Origin: Cellulomonas rhizosphaerae
GTDB lineage: Bacteria; Actinomycetota; Actinomycetes; Actinomycetales; Cellulomonadaceae
Reading direction: 5' to 3'
DNA length: 40,947 bases
Assembly: GCF_003470205.1 (NCBI RefSeq)
Contig: NZ_QWKP01000210.1
Coordinates: 1 to 40,947 of the forward strand
Of this stretch, positions 7,338 to 15,591 are shown piece after piece (the first letter of the stretch is position 1; each line of letters begins with the position of its first letter). The notes under the pieces are model-generated. The model was not told where the DNA came from, made no database searches, and saw only the letters and a program-made list of their open reading frames with translations. The translations under genes were made by a program, and so were the position numbers.

Positions 7338-9932
7338 GTGACGATCGAAGATCTCGAGTACGGCATGCCTGCCGAGGCGAGCCGCGGTGGTGGCGGGTTC
7401 GACCGCACCCCGCCGCAGGACCTCGACGCGGAGCGCTCGGTGCTCGGCGGCATGATGATCTCGAAGGACGCGATCGCCGACGTCATCGAGCAGCTGCGTG
7501 GCACCGACTTCTACCGCCCGGCGCACGAGGTCGTGTACGACGCGATCCTCGACCTGTACGGCCGCGGCGAGCCGGCCGACGCAATCACGGTCGCGGACGA
7601 GCTGACCAAGCGCGGCGAGATCGGCCGCATCGGCGGCGCGCCCTACCTGCACACCCTCATCTCGTCGGTCCCCACCGCCGCCAACGCGGGCTACTACGCG
7701 CGGATCGTGCGCGAGCGCTCCATCCTGCGCAAGCTCGTCGAGGCCGGCACCCGCATCGTCCAGCTCGGCTACGGCACCGACGGCGGCGACGTCGACGAGC
7801 TGGTCAACAACGCGCAGGCCGAGGTCTACGCGGTGACCGAGCGCCGGTCCTCCGAGGACTACCTGGTGCTCGGCGACATCATCGGTGGCGCGGTCGACGA
7901 GATCGAGGCGGCCGGGCACCGCGGCGAGGGCATGGTGGGCGTGCCGACCGGGTTCTCGGACCTGGACCGGCTGACGAACGGGCTGCACCCGGGGCAGATG
8001 ATCGTCCTGGCTGCGCGTCCGGCCATCGGGAAGGCCCTGGCGCTCGACACCCCGCTCGCGACCCCGACGGGTTGGACGACGATGGGCGAGGTGCAGGTCG
8101 GCGACCAGCTGCTGGCCGCGGACGGAACGCCGACGACGGTGGTAGCGGCGACCCCCGTGCTCACCGGGCGCCCCACCTACCGCGTGACGTTCGACGACGG
8201 CACGCAGATCGTCGCCGATGCGCTGCACCAGTGGGCGACCAGCACGCGTGCCGAGCGCCGACTGCGTGCCGGGGACTCCGCGATCCGCACCACCGAGGAG
8301 ATCGCGGCGACCGTGCGTTGCGCGACCGCGGATGCACGGGCGAACCACTCCGTCGCGACCGCGAGGCCGCTGCGCCTGCCTGAGGCCGACCTGCCGATCG
8401 ACGCGTACGCCCTCGGCGTCTGGCTCGGCGACGGCCACTCCGCCTCCGCGCGCTTCACGAGCGCGGACCCGGAGATCGCGATGCTGATCGAGGACCGCGG
8501 CCTGGTCGCGCGCGACATGAGCCACGACGCCGTCGGTGCCGCGCGGCTCTACCAGCTGCAGCTCCCGGCAGCCGAGGCTGCTGACCGGGCGTGCGAGGTG
8601 TGCGGGATGACGTTCACGCCCAAGCGCTCGCAGGTGCGCACCTGCGGCCGGTCGTGCGGCGGCAAGGTCAAGGCGCTGTCCGCGCCGGTTGCCGCGCCGA
8701 CCTGCCCGGACTGCGGGGTCGTCACGTCCGGGTTGCTGCGCTGCCAGGCGTGCCACGACGCGAACGGCTCTGTCCACGGCCGCCTGCGGACTCTCGGCGT
8801 GCTCAACGACAAGCACGTTCCGGTTTCGTACCTGCGCGCGAGCGAGCAGCAGCGCCGCGACCTGCTCGCCGGCCTGCTCGACACCGACGGCACGGTCAAC
8901 CCGACGGGCAGCGTGCAGATCGCCCTCACCAACCACCGGCTCGCGCAGGACGTCCGCGAGCTCGTCCACTCGCTCGGCTACCGCACGGGGTGGTCCACGA
9001 AGCGGGTCCAGGGTCGCTCCGAGGCGTCGTCGACCGCCTACACGTTGACCTTCACGACCGACGACACGGTCTTCGCGCTCGAGCGCAAGAACCTCGTCCA
9101 CAAGGAGCGGCGTCGCCCGTCGACGCCTCGCCTGACGCAGCGCCTGATCGTGTCCGTCGAGCCCATCGAGTCCGTGCCCGTGCGGTGCGTCGAGATCTCG
9201 CACGCGTCGCACCTCTACCTCGCCGGCCGCTCCATGGTGCCGACGCACAACTCGACGATGGGCATCGACATCGCCCGGTCGGCGTCGATCAAGCACGGTC
9301 TGACGTCCGTCGTCTTCTCGCTCGAGATGAGCCGCAACGAGATCGCGATGCGTCTGCTCTCGGCCGAGGCGCGCGTGCACCTGCAGAAGCTGCGCAACGG
9401 CCAGATGGGCGAGGACGACTGGGCCAAGATCGCCACCACGATGGGCAAGATCTCCGAGGCGCCGCTGTTCATCGACGACTCGCCGAACATGTCGCTGATG
9501 GAGATCCGCGCCAAGTGCCGCCGCCTCAAGCAGCGTCACGACCTCAAGCTCGTGGTCATCGACTACCTCCAGCTGATGACGTCCGGCAAGCGCGTCGAGT
9601 CCCGCCAGCAAGAGGTCTCGGAGTTCTCCCGTGCCCTCAAGCTGCTGGCGAAGGAGCTCGAGGTGCCGGTCATCGCGATCTCGCAGCTGAACCGTGGCGC
9701 CGAGCAGCGCACGGACAAGCGGCCGCAGATGAGCGACCTGCGCGAGTCGGGCTCGATCGAGCAGGACGCCGACATCGTGATCCTGCTGCACCGCGAGGAC
9801 GCGTACGAGAAGGAGTCGCCTCGGGCCGGGGAGGCTGACGTGATCGTGGCCAAGCACCGAAACGGACCGACGGACACCCTGGTCGTGGCATTCCAGGGGC
9901 ACTACTCGCGGTTCGTGGACATGCAGGCCTGA
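7338..9932 (+). CDS. dnaB: Replicative DNA helicase DnaB, intein-containing precursor
   Basis: This encodes the hexameric helicase that unwinds DNA at the replication fork. The precursor is 864 residues; removal of the 406-residue intein (233-638) leaves a 458-residue helicase, the normal size. The N-terminal domain starts with TPPQDLDAERSVLGGMM. The RecA-type ATPase domain has its Walker A split: ARPAIGK before the intein, STMGIDIARS after it. Downstream are VVIDYLQLM (Walker B), ISQLNRG and the terminal RNGPTDT motif. GTG at 7338 is chosen because AGGGG lies five bases upstream and IEDLEYG is the usual DnaB N-terminus; the frame is open upstream to 7269. Unspliced protein should not bind ATP. 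Confidence 0.93.
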   Translation: MTIEDLEYGMPAEASRGGGGFDRTPPQDLDAERSVLGGMMISKDAIADVIEQLRGTDFYRPAHEVVYDAILDLYGRGEPADAITVADELTKRGEIGRIGGAPYLHTLISSVPTAANAGYYARIVRERSILRKLVEAGTRIVQLGYGTDGGDVDELVNNAQAEVYAVTERRSSEDYLVLGDIIGGAVDEIEAAGHRGEGMVGVPTGFSDLDRLTNGLHPGQMIVLAARPAIGKALALDTPLATPTGWTTMGEVQVGDQLLAADGTPTTVVAATPVLTGRPTYRVTFDDGTQIVADALHQWATSTRAERRLRAGDSAIRTTEEIAATVRCATADARANHSVATARPLRLPEADLPIDAYALGVWLGDGHSASARFTSADPEIAMLIEDRGLVARDMSHDAVGAARLYQLQLPAAEAADRACEVCGMTFTPKRSQVRTCGRSCGGKVKALSAPVAAPTCPDCGVVTSGLLRCQACHDANGSVHGRLRTLGVLNDKHVPVSYLRASEQQRRDLLAGLLDTDGTVNPTGSVQIALTNHRLAQDVRELVHSLGYRTGWSTKRVQGRSEASSTAYTLTFTTDDTVFALERKNLVHKERRRPSTPRLTQRLIVSVEPIESVPVRCVEISHASHLYLAGRSMVPTHNSTMGIDIARSASIKHGLTSVVFSLEMSRNEIAMRLLSAEARVHLQKLRNGQMGEDDWAKIATTMGKISEAPLFIDDSPNMSLMEIRAKCRRLKQRHDLKLVVIDYLQLMTSGKRVESRQQEVSEFSRALKLLAKELEVPVIAISQLNRGAEQRTDKRPQMSDLRESGSIEQDADIVILLHREDAYEKESPRAGEADVIVAKHRNGPTDTLVVAFQGHYSRFVDMQA
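8034..9251 (+). other. Class 3 intein with LAGLIDADG endonuclease in the DnaB P-loop
   Basis: A 406-residue intein lies between Lys and Ser of the helicase Walker A motif. Its first residue is Ala, not Cys or Ser, and it ends THN before Ser+1. It has the class 3 (WCT) signature: Trp67 in block B (HQW), Cys385 at block F position 4 (VRC) and Thr404 before His405-Asn406. In this class Cys385 makes the first branched thioester in place of residue 1. The homing endonuclease lies between the splicing blocks: ALGVWLGDGH (126-135) and LAGLLDTDG (278-286) are its two LAGLIDADG motifs. Two four-cysteine knuckles (Cys187/190/204/208 and Cys224/227/237/240) sit between them. All motifs look intact, so splicing and homing activity are both plausible. 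Confidence 0.92.
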
Positions 9933-9997
9933 CGTTTTTGGAAATTGGTGACCGTGATTTTGGGTACGGCATTGAGCAGGTGCGGGGGCCGGGAATC

Positions 9998-10675
9998 TCA
10001 GACCAGCTCGACGCTCGAGAGCCATCGGTCGAGCTCTGGGCCAGCGTCGTCGACGTCCTCGCCGCGCACCGCGAGACCCTCGCCGATCGTCGCGTCGGGC
10101 GCGAGGTCCGAGTAGACCTCGACCGACCGGCCGAGGCCGCTCATCGCGTGCGTGGTGACAGGGAGCACCGTCGTGTCGCCGAGCGGGACCGACTCGGCGA
10201 ACGTGGACATGATCATCGGCGGACGGACGTTCCAGATCGGGCTGGCCAGAATCACGACGTCGTAGGTCGAGATGTTGGGCAGTTCGCCGGCGATGCCGGG
10301 TCGGGCGTTGGTGTCTTGCTCGCGCACGTTGCGCGCGACGGTGTCGTCGTAGTCGTCCGAGTACGGGTCGCTGGCTTCGATGCGGTAGACGTCACAGCCG
10401 GTCCGCCCAGCGATCATCGTTGCGAGCCGTTCGGTGTTGCCGACCTCGAGGTCGCGGCGACCGCCCTCCCAGTAGTTCTCGCCGGCACGGGAGAAGTAGA
10501 CGAGCAAGACCTGCGGCCTTGGTGTGCTGGTGCCCATGTCGGTCGGCTCCGTCCTGGGGGCGGGAGTGGGTGGCTCGGAGGTCTGCGGCTCGACGCAGGA
10601 TCCCAACGCGGCCGCGGCCCCAACCGCGACCGCGAGGTGCAAGACGTCGCGACGAGTGAAGCGAGCGGCCGTCAT
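9998..10675 (-). CDS. Exported flavodoxin-like lipoprotein
   Basis: A 225-residue flavodoxin-family protein. The FMN-phosphate loop is visible as VLLVYFSRAGEN near residues 55-66, and later ILASPIWNVRPP matches the second FMN-contact region of this subfamily. The N-terminus carries TRRDVL (a twin-arginine motif, residues 7-12), a hydrophobic stretch, and a lipobox LGSC with Cys27. It is therefore predicted to be exported, possibly folded with its cofactor, and lipid-anchored, whereas most flavodoxins are cytoplasmic. It starts one base after the DUF2255 remnant stop and ends the reductase operon. Its redox partner is unknown. Confidence 0.82.
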   Translation of the reverse strand: MTAARFTRRDVLHLAVAVGAAAALGSCVEPQTSEPPTPAPRTEPTDMGTSTPRPQVLLVYFSRAGENYWEGGRRDLEVGNTERLATMIAGRTGCDVYRIEASDPYSDDYDDTVARNVREQDTNARPGIAGELPNISTYDVVILASPIWNVRPPMIMSTFAESVPLGDTTVLPVTTHAMSGLGRSVEVYSDLAPDATIGEGLAVRGEDVDDAGPELDRWLSSVELV

Positions 10676-10676
10676 G

Positions 10677-10956
10677 TCAGCTCGGCAGGACGCGCACGGT
10701 CGTCTCGAGGACGTCCGGTCCGCTGACCGCCCCGACTTGCCCGGTCCCGTAGCGGTCGTACTTGGCGTGATAGGCCGCGTCGCCGGCCTTGCGGACGCTC
10801 GGGTCGGCCAGTTCGAACGTCACGCCCTGCGTCACGCCGCCTGCCCGGATCCGTCCGGCTCCGGCCGCCAGGGCGCGCCGGAACCAGCCGTTGTGTGGGC
10901 CTCGGGCGGAGCGGATGTAGATGGATCCGGGCCAGCTCATCTTCGGTCCAGAGCAT
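10677..10956 (-). pseudogene. DUF2255 family gene, internally deleted and frameshifted
   Basis: ATG at 10956 has an ideal AGGAGG eight bases upstream and begins MLWTEDELARI, the expected DUF2255 N-terminus. The rest of the family sequence, IYIRSARGPHNGWFRR through AYHAKYDRYG to the end, is in another frame from about 10923 to the stop. About 35 residues normally found between these parts are missing. I read this as an internal deletion that also broke the frame. A 98-residue frame starting at ATG 10973 covers the C-terminal part, but its start overlaps the Shine-Dalgarno and its first codons do not match the family. The family function is unknown. Confidence 0.65.
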
Positions 10957-10978
10957 CGTGGTTCCTCCTGCATCGGCG

Positions 10979-11019
10979 GAGGTCTGGCCGTCGGTGTTCT
11001 GGGGCGGCGGCCAGACCTC
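10979..11019 (-). terminator. Intercistronic hairpin after the aldo/keto reductase
   Basis: A perfect 12-bp inverted repeat (10979-10990 with 11008-11019) with a 17-base loop lies between the aldo/keto reductase stop and the DUF2255 remnant. No T-run follows. It may lower expression of the downstream flavodoxin relative to the reductases or protect the upstream mRNA. Confidence 0.5.
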
Positions 11020-11042
11020 GCGCGAGCGCGACTTCTTGGTGG

Positions 11043-12023
<981 letters not shown>

Positions 12024-12069
12024 GGTGGTGGTTCCTTACTGAGGGTTGATGTGGCTGAGGGGCGAGTGG

Positions 12070-12951
12070 TCACGCTTCGGGGATCGGGAAGGCGTGGTCC
12101 GTGAGGTTGATGGCGTCGGCCTCCGGGCCGCCGCGTACGCCGGTCTCGAGGGCGTCGATCGCGGCGAGCTGCTCGGTGGAGAGCTCGAAGTCGAAGACGT
12201 CGAAGTTCTCGGCGATGCGGGCGGCCTTGATCGACTTCGGCACGGCGGAGCGGCGCTGCTGCAGGTGCCAGCGGAGCATGACCTGCGCGGCGGTCTTGCC
12301 GTGCTGGGCGGCGATCTCCTGCAGGGTTGCGTCGTCGAAGGTGCTCTTCGCGGCGTCGCGGTAGGAGGTGATGCCTCCGATCGGGGACCACGCCTGGTTC
12401 AAGATCCCGTGCTTCGCATCGAGGGCCTGGAGCTGGCTCTGCTGGAAGTAGGGGTGCAGCTCGATCTGGTTGACGGCCGGGACGACCGTCGTGGCGGCCA
12501 GCAGGCGCTCGACGTGCTCGGGCATGAAGTTGCTGACGCCGATCGCGCGGACCAAGCCGTCGGCCAGCAGCTGCTCGAGGGCGCGGTAGGCGTCGATCGT
12601 CCGGTCGAACGCCGAGGGCAGCGCCTGGTGCAGCAGCAGGAGGTCGATGTAGTCCACGCCGAGCTTCCCAGCACCCTTGTCGAACGCGTGCAGGGTGGCG
12701 TCGAAGCCGTAGTCGCTGATCCAGATCTTGGTCTCGATGAAGACCTCGTCACGGGCGATCCCGGAGTTGCGCACGGCCTCGCCGACCTGCGTCTCGTTGC
12801 CGTACGCGGCCGCGGTGTCGACGAGGCGGTAGCCCGTGCGCAGCGCCTCCTCGACGGCAACGACAGTGTCCTCGGGCGGGGTCTGGAAGACGCCGAGTCC
12901 GATCGCCGGGATCTCGATCCCGTTGTTCAAGGTGATGGTCGAAGTGCTCAT
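12070..12951 (-). CDS. Aldo/keto reductase, 2,5-diketo-D-gluconate reductase type (AKR5-like)
   Basis: A 293-residue reductase with the short N-terminus LNNGIEIPAIGLGVFQ typical of the DkgA/DkgB group. The tetrad is Asp45 and Tyr50 (DTAAAYGNE), Lys75 (ETKIW) and His108 (LLLLHQ). The cofactor site includes VPKSIKAARIAEN. The start at 12951 lies seven bases after TAGCGT on the minus strand, so the mRNA may be nearly leaderless. It heads the reductase-flavodoxin operon and is divergent from the regulator at 13087. Physiological substrates of this group are often reactive aldehydes or diketones; here that is only an inference. Confidence 0.9.
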   Translation of the reverse strand: MSTSTITLNNGIEIPAIGLGVFQTPPEDTVVAVEEALRTGYRLVDTAAAYGNETQVGEAVRNSGIARDEVFIETKIWISDYGFDATLHAFDKGAGKLGVDYIDLLLLHQALPSAFDRTIDAYRALEQLLADGLVRAIGVSNFMPEHVERLLAATTVVPAVNQIELHPYFQQSQLQALDAKHGILNQAWSPIGGITSYRDAAKSTFDDATLQEIAAQHGKTAAQVMLRWHLQQRRSAVPKSIKAARIAENFDVFDFELSTEQLAAIDALETGVRGGPEADAINLTDHAFPIPEA

Positions 12952-13086
12952 GACGACCACGCTAGGTCGGAGGTGGGCCGGGGTGAGAGTCACTGTCATT
13001 GACCCCCAGGCAGCAGGCGGCGGCCGGGGCTGGGGGTGCACAGCAGTGACTCCCAGGGCGCGCACCGGGGCGTCTAGCGTCGGGGT
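12952..13086. promoter_or_regulatory. Mirrored divergent promoter with paired CAGTGACTC sites
   Basis: Both directions show the same layout: CAGTGACTC, exactly 22 bases, TAGCGT, then six or seven bases to the start codon. On the plus strand the elements are 13044-13052 and 13075-13080. On the minus strand they are 12995-12987 and 12964-12959. The short gap to the start codons suggests leaderless mRNAs. No -35 box is visible 17 bases upstream of either -10, which hints at activation by a factor bound at CAGTGACTC, most simply the adjacent regulator. A direct repeat TGACYCCCAGG (13000-13010 and 13047-13057) is also present. Confidence 0.55.
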
Positions 13087-13977
13087 ATGGCCACCTACCG
13101 CGAAGACGTGCAGCAGTTCCTCACCGCGCTGCGAGCACGCATCACCCCGGAGAAAGCCGGGCTGACCGTCTTCGGCGGCGAGCGCCGTGTGCCCGGGCTC
13201 CGGCGCGAGGAAGTCGCGCAGCTGGCCGGCGTCAGCACCGCGTACTACACGCGCATGGAACGCGGCGACCTCAGCGGTGTCTCCGAGAGCGTGCTGCACG
13301 CCCTGGTCCGCGCACTGGACCTCAACGAGGCCGAGACCGCGCACCTGCTCGACCTTGCCCGCGCCGCCACCGGGCCACGCCGCGCTCCCCGCACCAAGCC
13401 CGAACCGCGCGTCTCACCCCGCGTCGCGCAGCTGATCGACACCATGGGCGACGTCCCCGTGATCGCGATGACGCGGCTCGGCGATCCGGTCGGATCCAAC
13501 GCGCTGGGCCGCGCCCTGTTTCCCGACCTCTTCCCAGCCGGGAAGGCGCCGCTGAACAGCGCCCGCTACCTGTTTCTCGACGAACGCTCCAAGGCCTTCT
13601 ATCCCGACTGGGAGACCAGCGCCCGCGAGGCCGTCTCCGCGATGCGACTGTTCGCCGGCCACGACCCCGGCGACCGCGCCCTCATGGCCCTCGTCGGCGA
13701 GCTCGCCACCCGCAGCACCGAGTTCCGCACCTGGTGGGGCGGACACACCGTCCGAACCCACACGTCCGGCACCAAGAAGATCCACCACCCCGTCGTCGGC
13801 GAGATGGCCCTGATGTTCGAGACGTTGATCGTCGCGTCCGCACCAGGAGTGACCCTCGCCTCCTACCTCACCGAGCCCGCCACGGCGTCCGCCGACGCCA
13901 TGAACCTGCTGCGCATCTGGACCGCCGACCAGGCGCCGTCCGACCACCCCGCGCACGCACGGCCGGCACCCCACTGA
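13087..13977 (+). CDS. MmyB/MltR-type helix-turn-helix regulator
   Basis: A 296-residue transcription factor. An XRE-type helix-turn-helix lies near residues 37-62 (LRREEVAQLAGVSTAYYTRMERG). The rest is the MmyB-like ligand-binding domain, with landmarks NALGRALF, RYLFLDERSKAFYPDW, and the HPVVGEMALMFE segment followed by LASYLTEP. Domains of this kind are PAS-like and at least one relative binds a fatty acid (established for the family; ligand here unknown). Start ATG lies six bases after TAGCGT. It is divergent from the aldo/keto reductase operon, the usual position for a local regulator, and is a paralogue of the gene at 21213. Confidence 0.9.
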   Translation: MATYREDVQQFLTALRARITPEKAGLTVFGGERRVPGLRREEVAQLAGVSTAYYTRMERGDLSGVSESVLHALVRALDLNEAETAHLLDLARAATGPRRAPRTKPEPRVSPRVAQLIDTMGDVPVIAMTRLGDPVGSNALGRALFPDLFPAGKAPLNSARYLFLDERSKAFYPDWETSAREAVSAMRLFAGHDPGDRALMALVGELATRSTEFRTWWGGHTVRTHTSGTKKIHHPVVGEMALMFETLIVASAPGVTLASYLTEPATASADAMNLLRIWTADQAPSDHPAHARPAPH

Positions 13978-14076
13978 TCGCGAGGGCGTGTCCCGTGGAC
14001 ACCGCAGACAAGCAGCCAACGACCAGGGCTGCCAACCCTCGCGATCGACCTCACCCAGGCGGCTGACCCGCACATT

Positions 14077-14108
14077 GACCGGGTCCGGCCGCAGCCGCCG
14101 GCCCGGTC
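14077..14108 (+). terminator. Hairpin downstream of the MmyB-type regulator
   Basis: GACCGGG-T-CCGGC (14077-14089) pairs with 14097-14108 as a 12-bp GC stem with one bulged base and a short loop, 100 bases after the regulator stop. It is a probable terminator without a T-run. Confidence 0.45.
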
Positions 14109-14139
14109 GAGGTGCGCCGCTCAACGGCGGTCAATCTGT

Positions 14140-14183
14140 CCTGCATCTCGACAGATGTCGACCAGGTGGTGTCGAGATGCAGG
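14140..14183. repeat. 14-bp inverted repeat in the 13978-14422 gap
   Basis: CCTGCATCTCGACA (14140-14153) and its exact complement (14170-14183) flank a 16-base loop. The loop boundary also contains the smaller dyad CGACAGATGTCG. It lies midway in a 445-base gap between the regulator and the DinB-kinase gene. It could be a second terminator, an operator or a mobile-element relic. I see no gene in the rest of this gap. Confidence 0.5.
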
Positions 14184-14422
14184 GCCCTTTGCGCTGAGCG
14201 TGCGTCCTAGTTCAACTACCCGAGATGTCCGATTCTGCGGCGGGGTGCTCCGCCGCGGCAGCGAGCCCGAGGTCGCAGTTCCCTAGTCGCAGCACGACAT
14301 CGCGGTGCTTCGGCAAGGTGGTCGGATTCGGGCCTCTCCCCTTTGACTACGAGACTTGTCCTCGCGTGAAGCCCCTGGCGGCGGCACCAGCCGCCAACGG
14401 GGGAGCGTCTTGGGGTGCCCCA

Positions 14423-15463
14423 GTGATCGAGCGCACCGAGCCACCCCAGTCCGCCGACGAGATCGCCACCTTGCGCGGCTTCCTGAAGTACCACCGCCAG
14501 ACGTTGCTGTTCAAGGCCGACGGTCTCAACGCCGACCAGCTGAACCGAACGCACCCCCCGTCGACGATGACCCTCGGCGGCATGCTCAAGCACCTGGCCT
14601 ACGTCGAGCACCACTGGTTCGCCGCGGTTCTGCTCGGCCGCGGACCAGCTGAGCCGCTGGCGTCCGTCGACTGGGACGCCGACCCGGACTGGGAGTGGCG
14701 CACCGCCGTGTCCGACGCCCCCGAGCAGCGCCGTCCGCTGCTCCTGGACGCGATCGCTCACTCGGACGCCATCATGGAGGAAGTCGACGCCGACCTGGAC
14801 CGGCTCTCCATCCGCGCTAGTCGCCACACAGGTGAGCACTTCAGCCTGCGCTGGATCCTGATCCACATGATCGAGGAGTACGCACGCCACAACGGACACG
14901 CCGACCTGCTCCGTGAGGCGATCGACGGCGTCACCCAGCCCACTCTGTTCTTGATGGTGGGTCTGCCCGGAACGGGGAAGACCACCGAAGCGCGGCGCAT
15001 CGAGCTCGAGCAGAACGCCCTCCGCCTGACCAAAGACGAGTGGGTCAAAGCGCTCTACGGCCCGACGAACCCGTCGGCTGCGACGGACGTGATCGAAGGG
15101 CGGCTGATCGCAGTCGCGCTCAGAGCCCTCGAGCTCGGTGTCGACGTCGTCGTCGACTTCGGTTTGTGGAGCCGAGACGAACGGTCGGCGCTCCGGCAAG
15201 CAGCGACAGCCACCGGCGCGAATGCAGAGGTTCGCTACCTCGCGCTCACGCCGGCCGAGCAGCGCCGACGACTCAACCGGCGACAGGCGGAAGAACCGCA
15301 CACGACCTGGCACATGTCCGACGAAGAACTCACCACCTGGGCATCCCTGATCGAGGTCCCGACCCCGGGCGAGCTGGACGGCAGTGAACCGGTGGGCGAC
15401 CCGCCGTCGCCTCATGCCACCTGGGCTGAGTGGCGCCTGAAGCGCTGGCCCGCAGGACGTTGA
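14423..15463 (+). CDS. DinB/DUF664-AAA kinase fusion protein
   Basis: From GTG 14423 this is a 346-residue two-domain protein. Residues 1-170 are a DinB-like four-helix domain (DUF664 group) with the expected metal-ligand histidine regions: LKHLAYVEHHW (His57, His63, His64) and HMIEEYARHNGHAD (His148, His156, His159). Residues 174-346 are a small P-loop kinase of the AAA_33 type: Walker A GLPGTGKT at 180-187, the LTKDEW segment, VVVDFGLWSRDER, and an Arg-rich lid. Each half is normally a separate protein, and the junction GVTQPTLF looks like a lost stop between two genes. The frame is open upstream to 14225, but that part resembles no domain. Substrates are unknown. Confidence 0.8.
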   Translation: MIERTEPPQSADEIATLRGFLKYHRQTLLFKADGLNADQLNRTHPPSTMTLGGMLKHLAYVEHHWFAAVLLGRGPAEPLASVDWDADPDWEWRTAVSDAPEQRRPLLLDAIAHSDAIMEEVDADLDRLSIRASRHTGEHFSLRWILIHMIEEYARHNGHADLLREAIDGVTQPTLFLMVGLPGTGKTTEARRIELEQNALRLTKDEWVKALYGPTNPSAATDVIEGRLIAVALRALELGVDVVVDFGLWSRDERSALRQAATATGANAEVRYLALTPAEQRRRLNRRQAEEPHTTWHMSDEELTTWASLIEVPTPGELDGSEPVGDPPSPHATWAEWRLKRWPAGR

Positions 15464-15591
15464 CTCGGGGGCCGCCCGTCGGGCAATCGGTCGCGGGATA
15501 CTTCAAGTACGACTGGCAGGCAGCCGCGCCGCAGCATGGGCGGGCCTACTCCAACCTGGACGGGACCTCGATGTTCGGGCTCAGTTGGTAG
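15460..15591 (+). other. Short coding-like fragment (43 codons)
   Basis: A frame from TTG 15460 to TAG 15591 overlaps the end of the DinB-kinase stop (TTGA). From codon 11 on it reads like a real protein C-terminus (VAGYFKYDWQAA, then AYSNLDGTSMFGLSW), with mostly G/C third positions. I do not recognise the family. It is either a gene remnant or an untypically small protein. It overlaps the 3' end of the opposing nucleotidyltransferase by 11 bases. Confidence 0.25.

Noticed and set aside
8592-8753. A separate zinc-finger gene within dnaB
   Set aside because: The cysteine knuckles are in frame with the intein and lie between its two LAGLIDADG motifs.
8034-9251. Class 1 (Cys1/Ser1) or class 2 (KlbA-type Ala1) intein
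   Set aside because: Residue 1 is Ala, which excludes class 1. The Trp-Cys-Thr triad and DnaB P-loop site fit class 3 better than class 2.
6666-10025. Long open frame of over 1100 codons on the minus strand across dnaB
   Set aside because: It is the antisense of dnaB and its intein plus upstream DNA. The translation is Arg/Val/Asp-rich without domains, as expected from high GC third positions.
14225-14422. N-terminal extension of the DinB-kinase protein
   Set aside because: The frame is open from ATG 14225, but the sequence is Ser/Ala/Arg-rich and unlike any domain, and the DinB domain begins just after GTG 14423.
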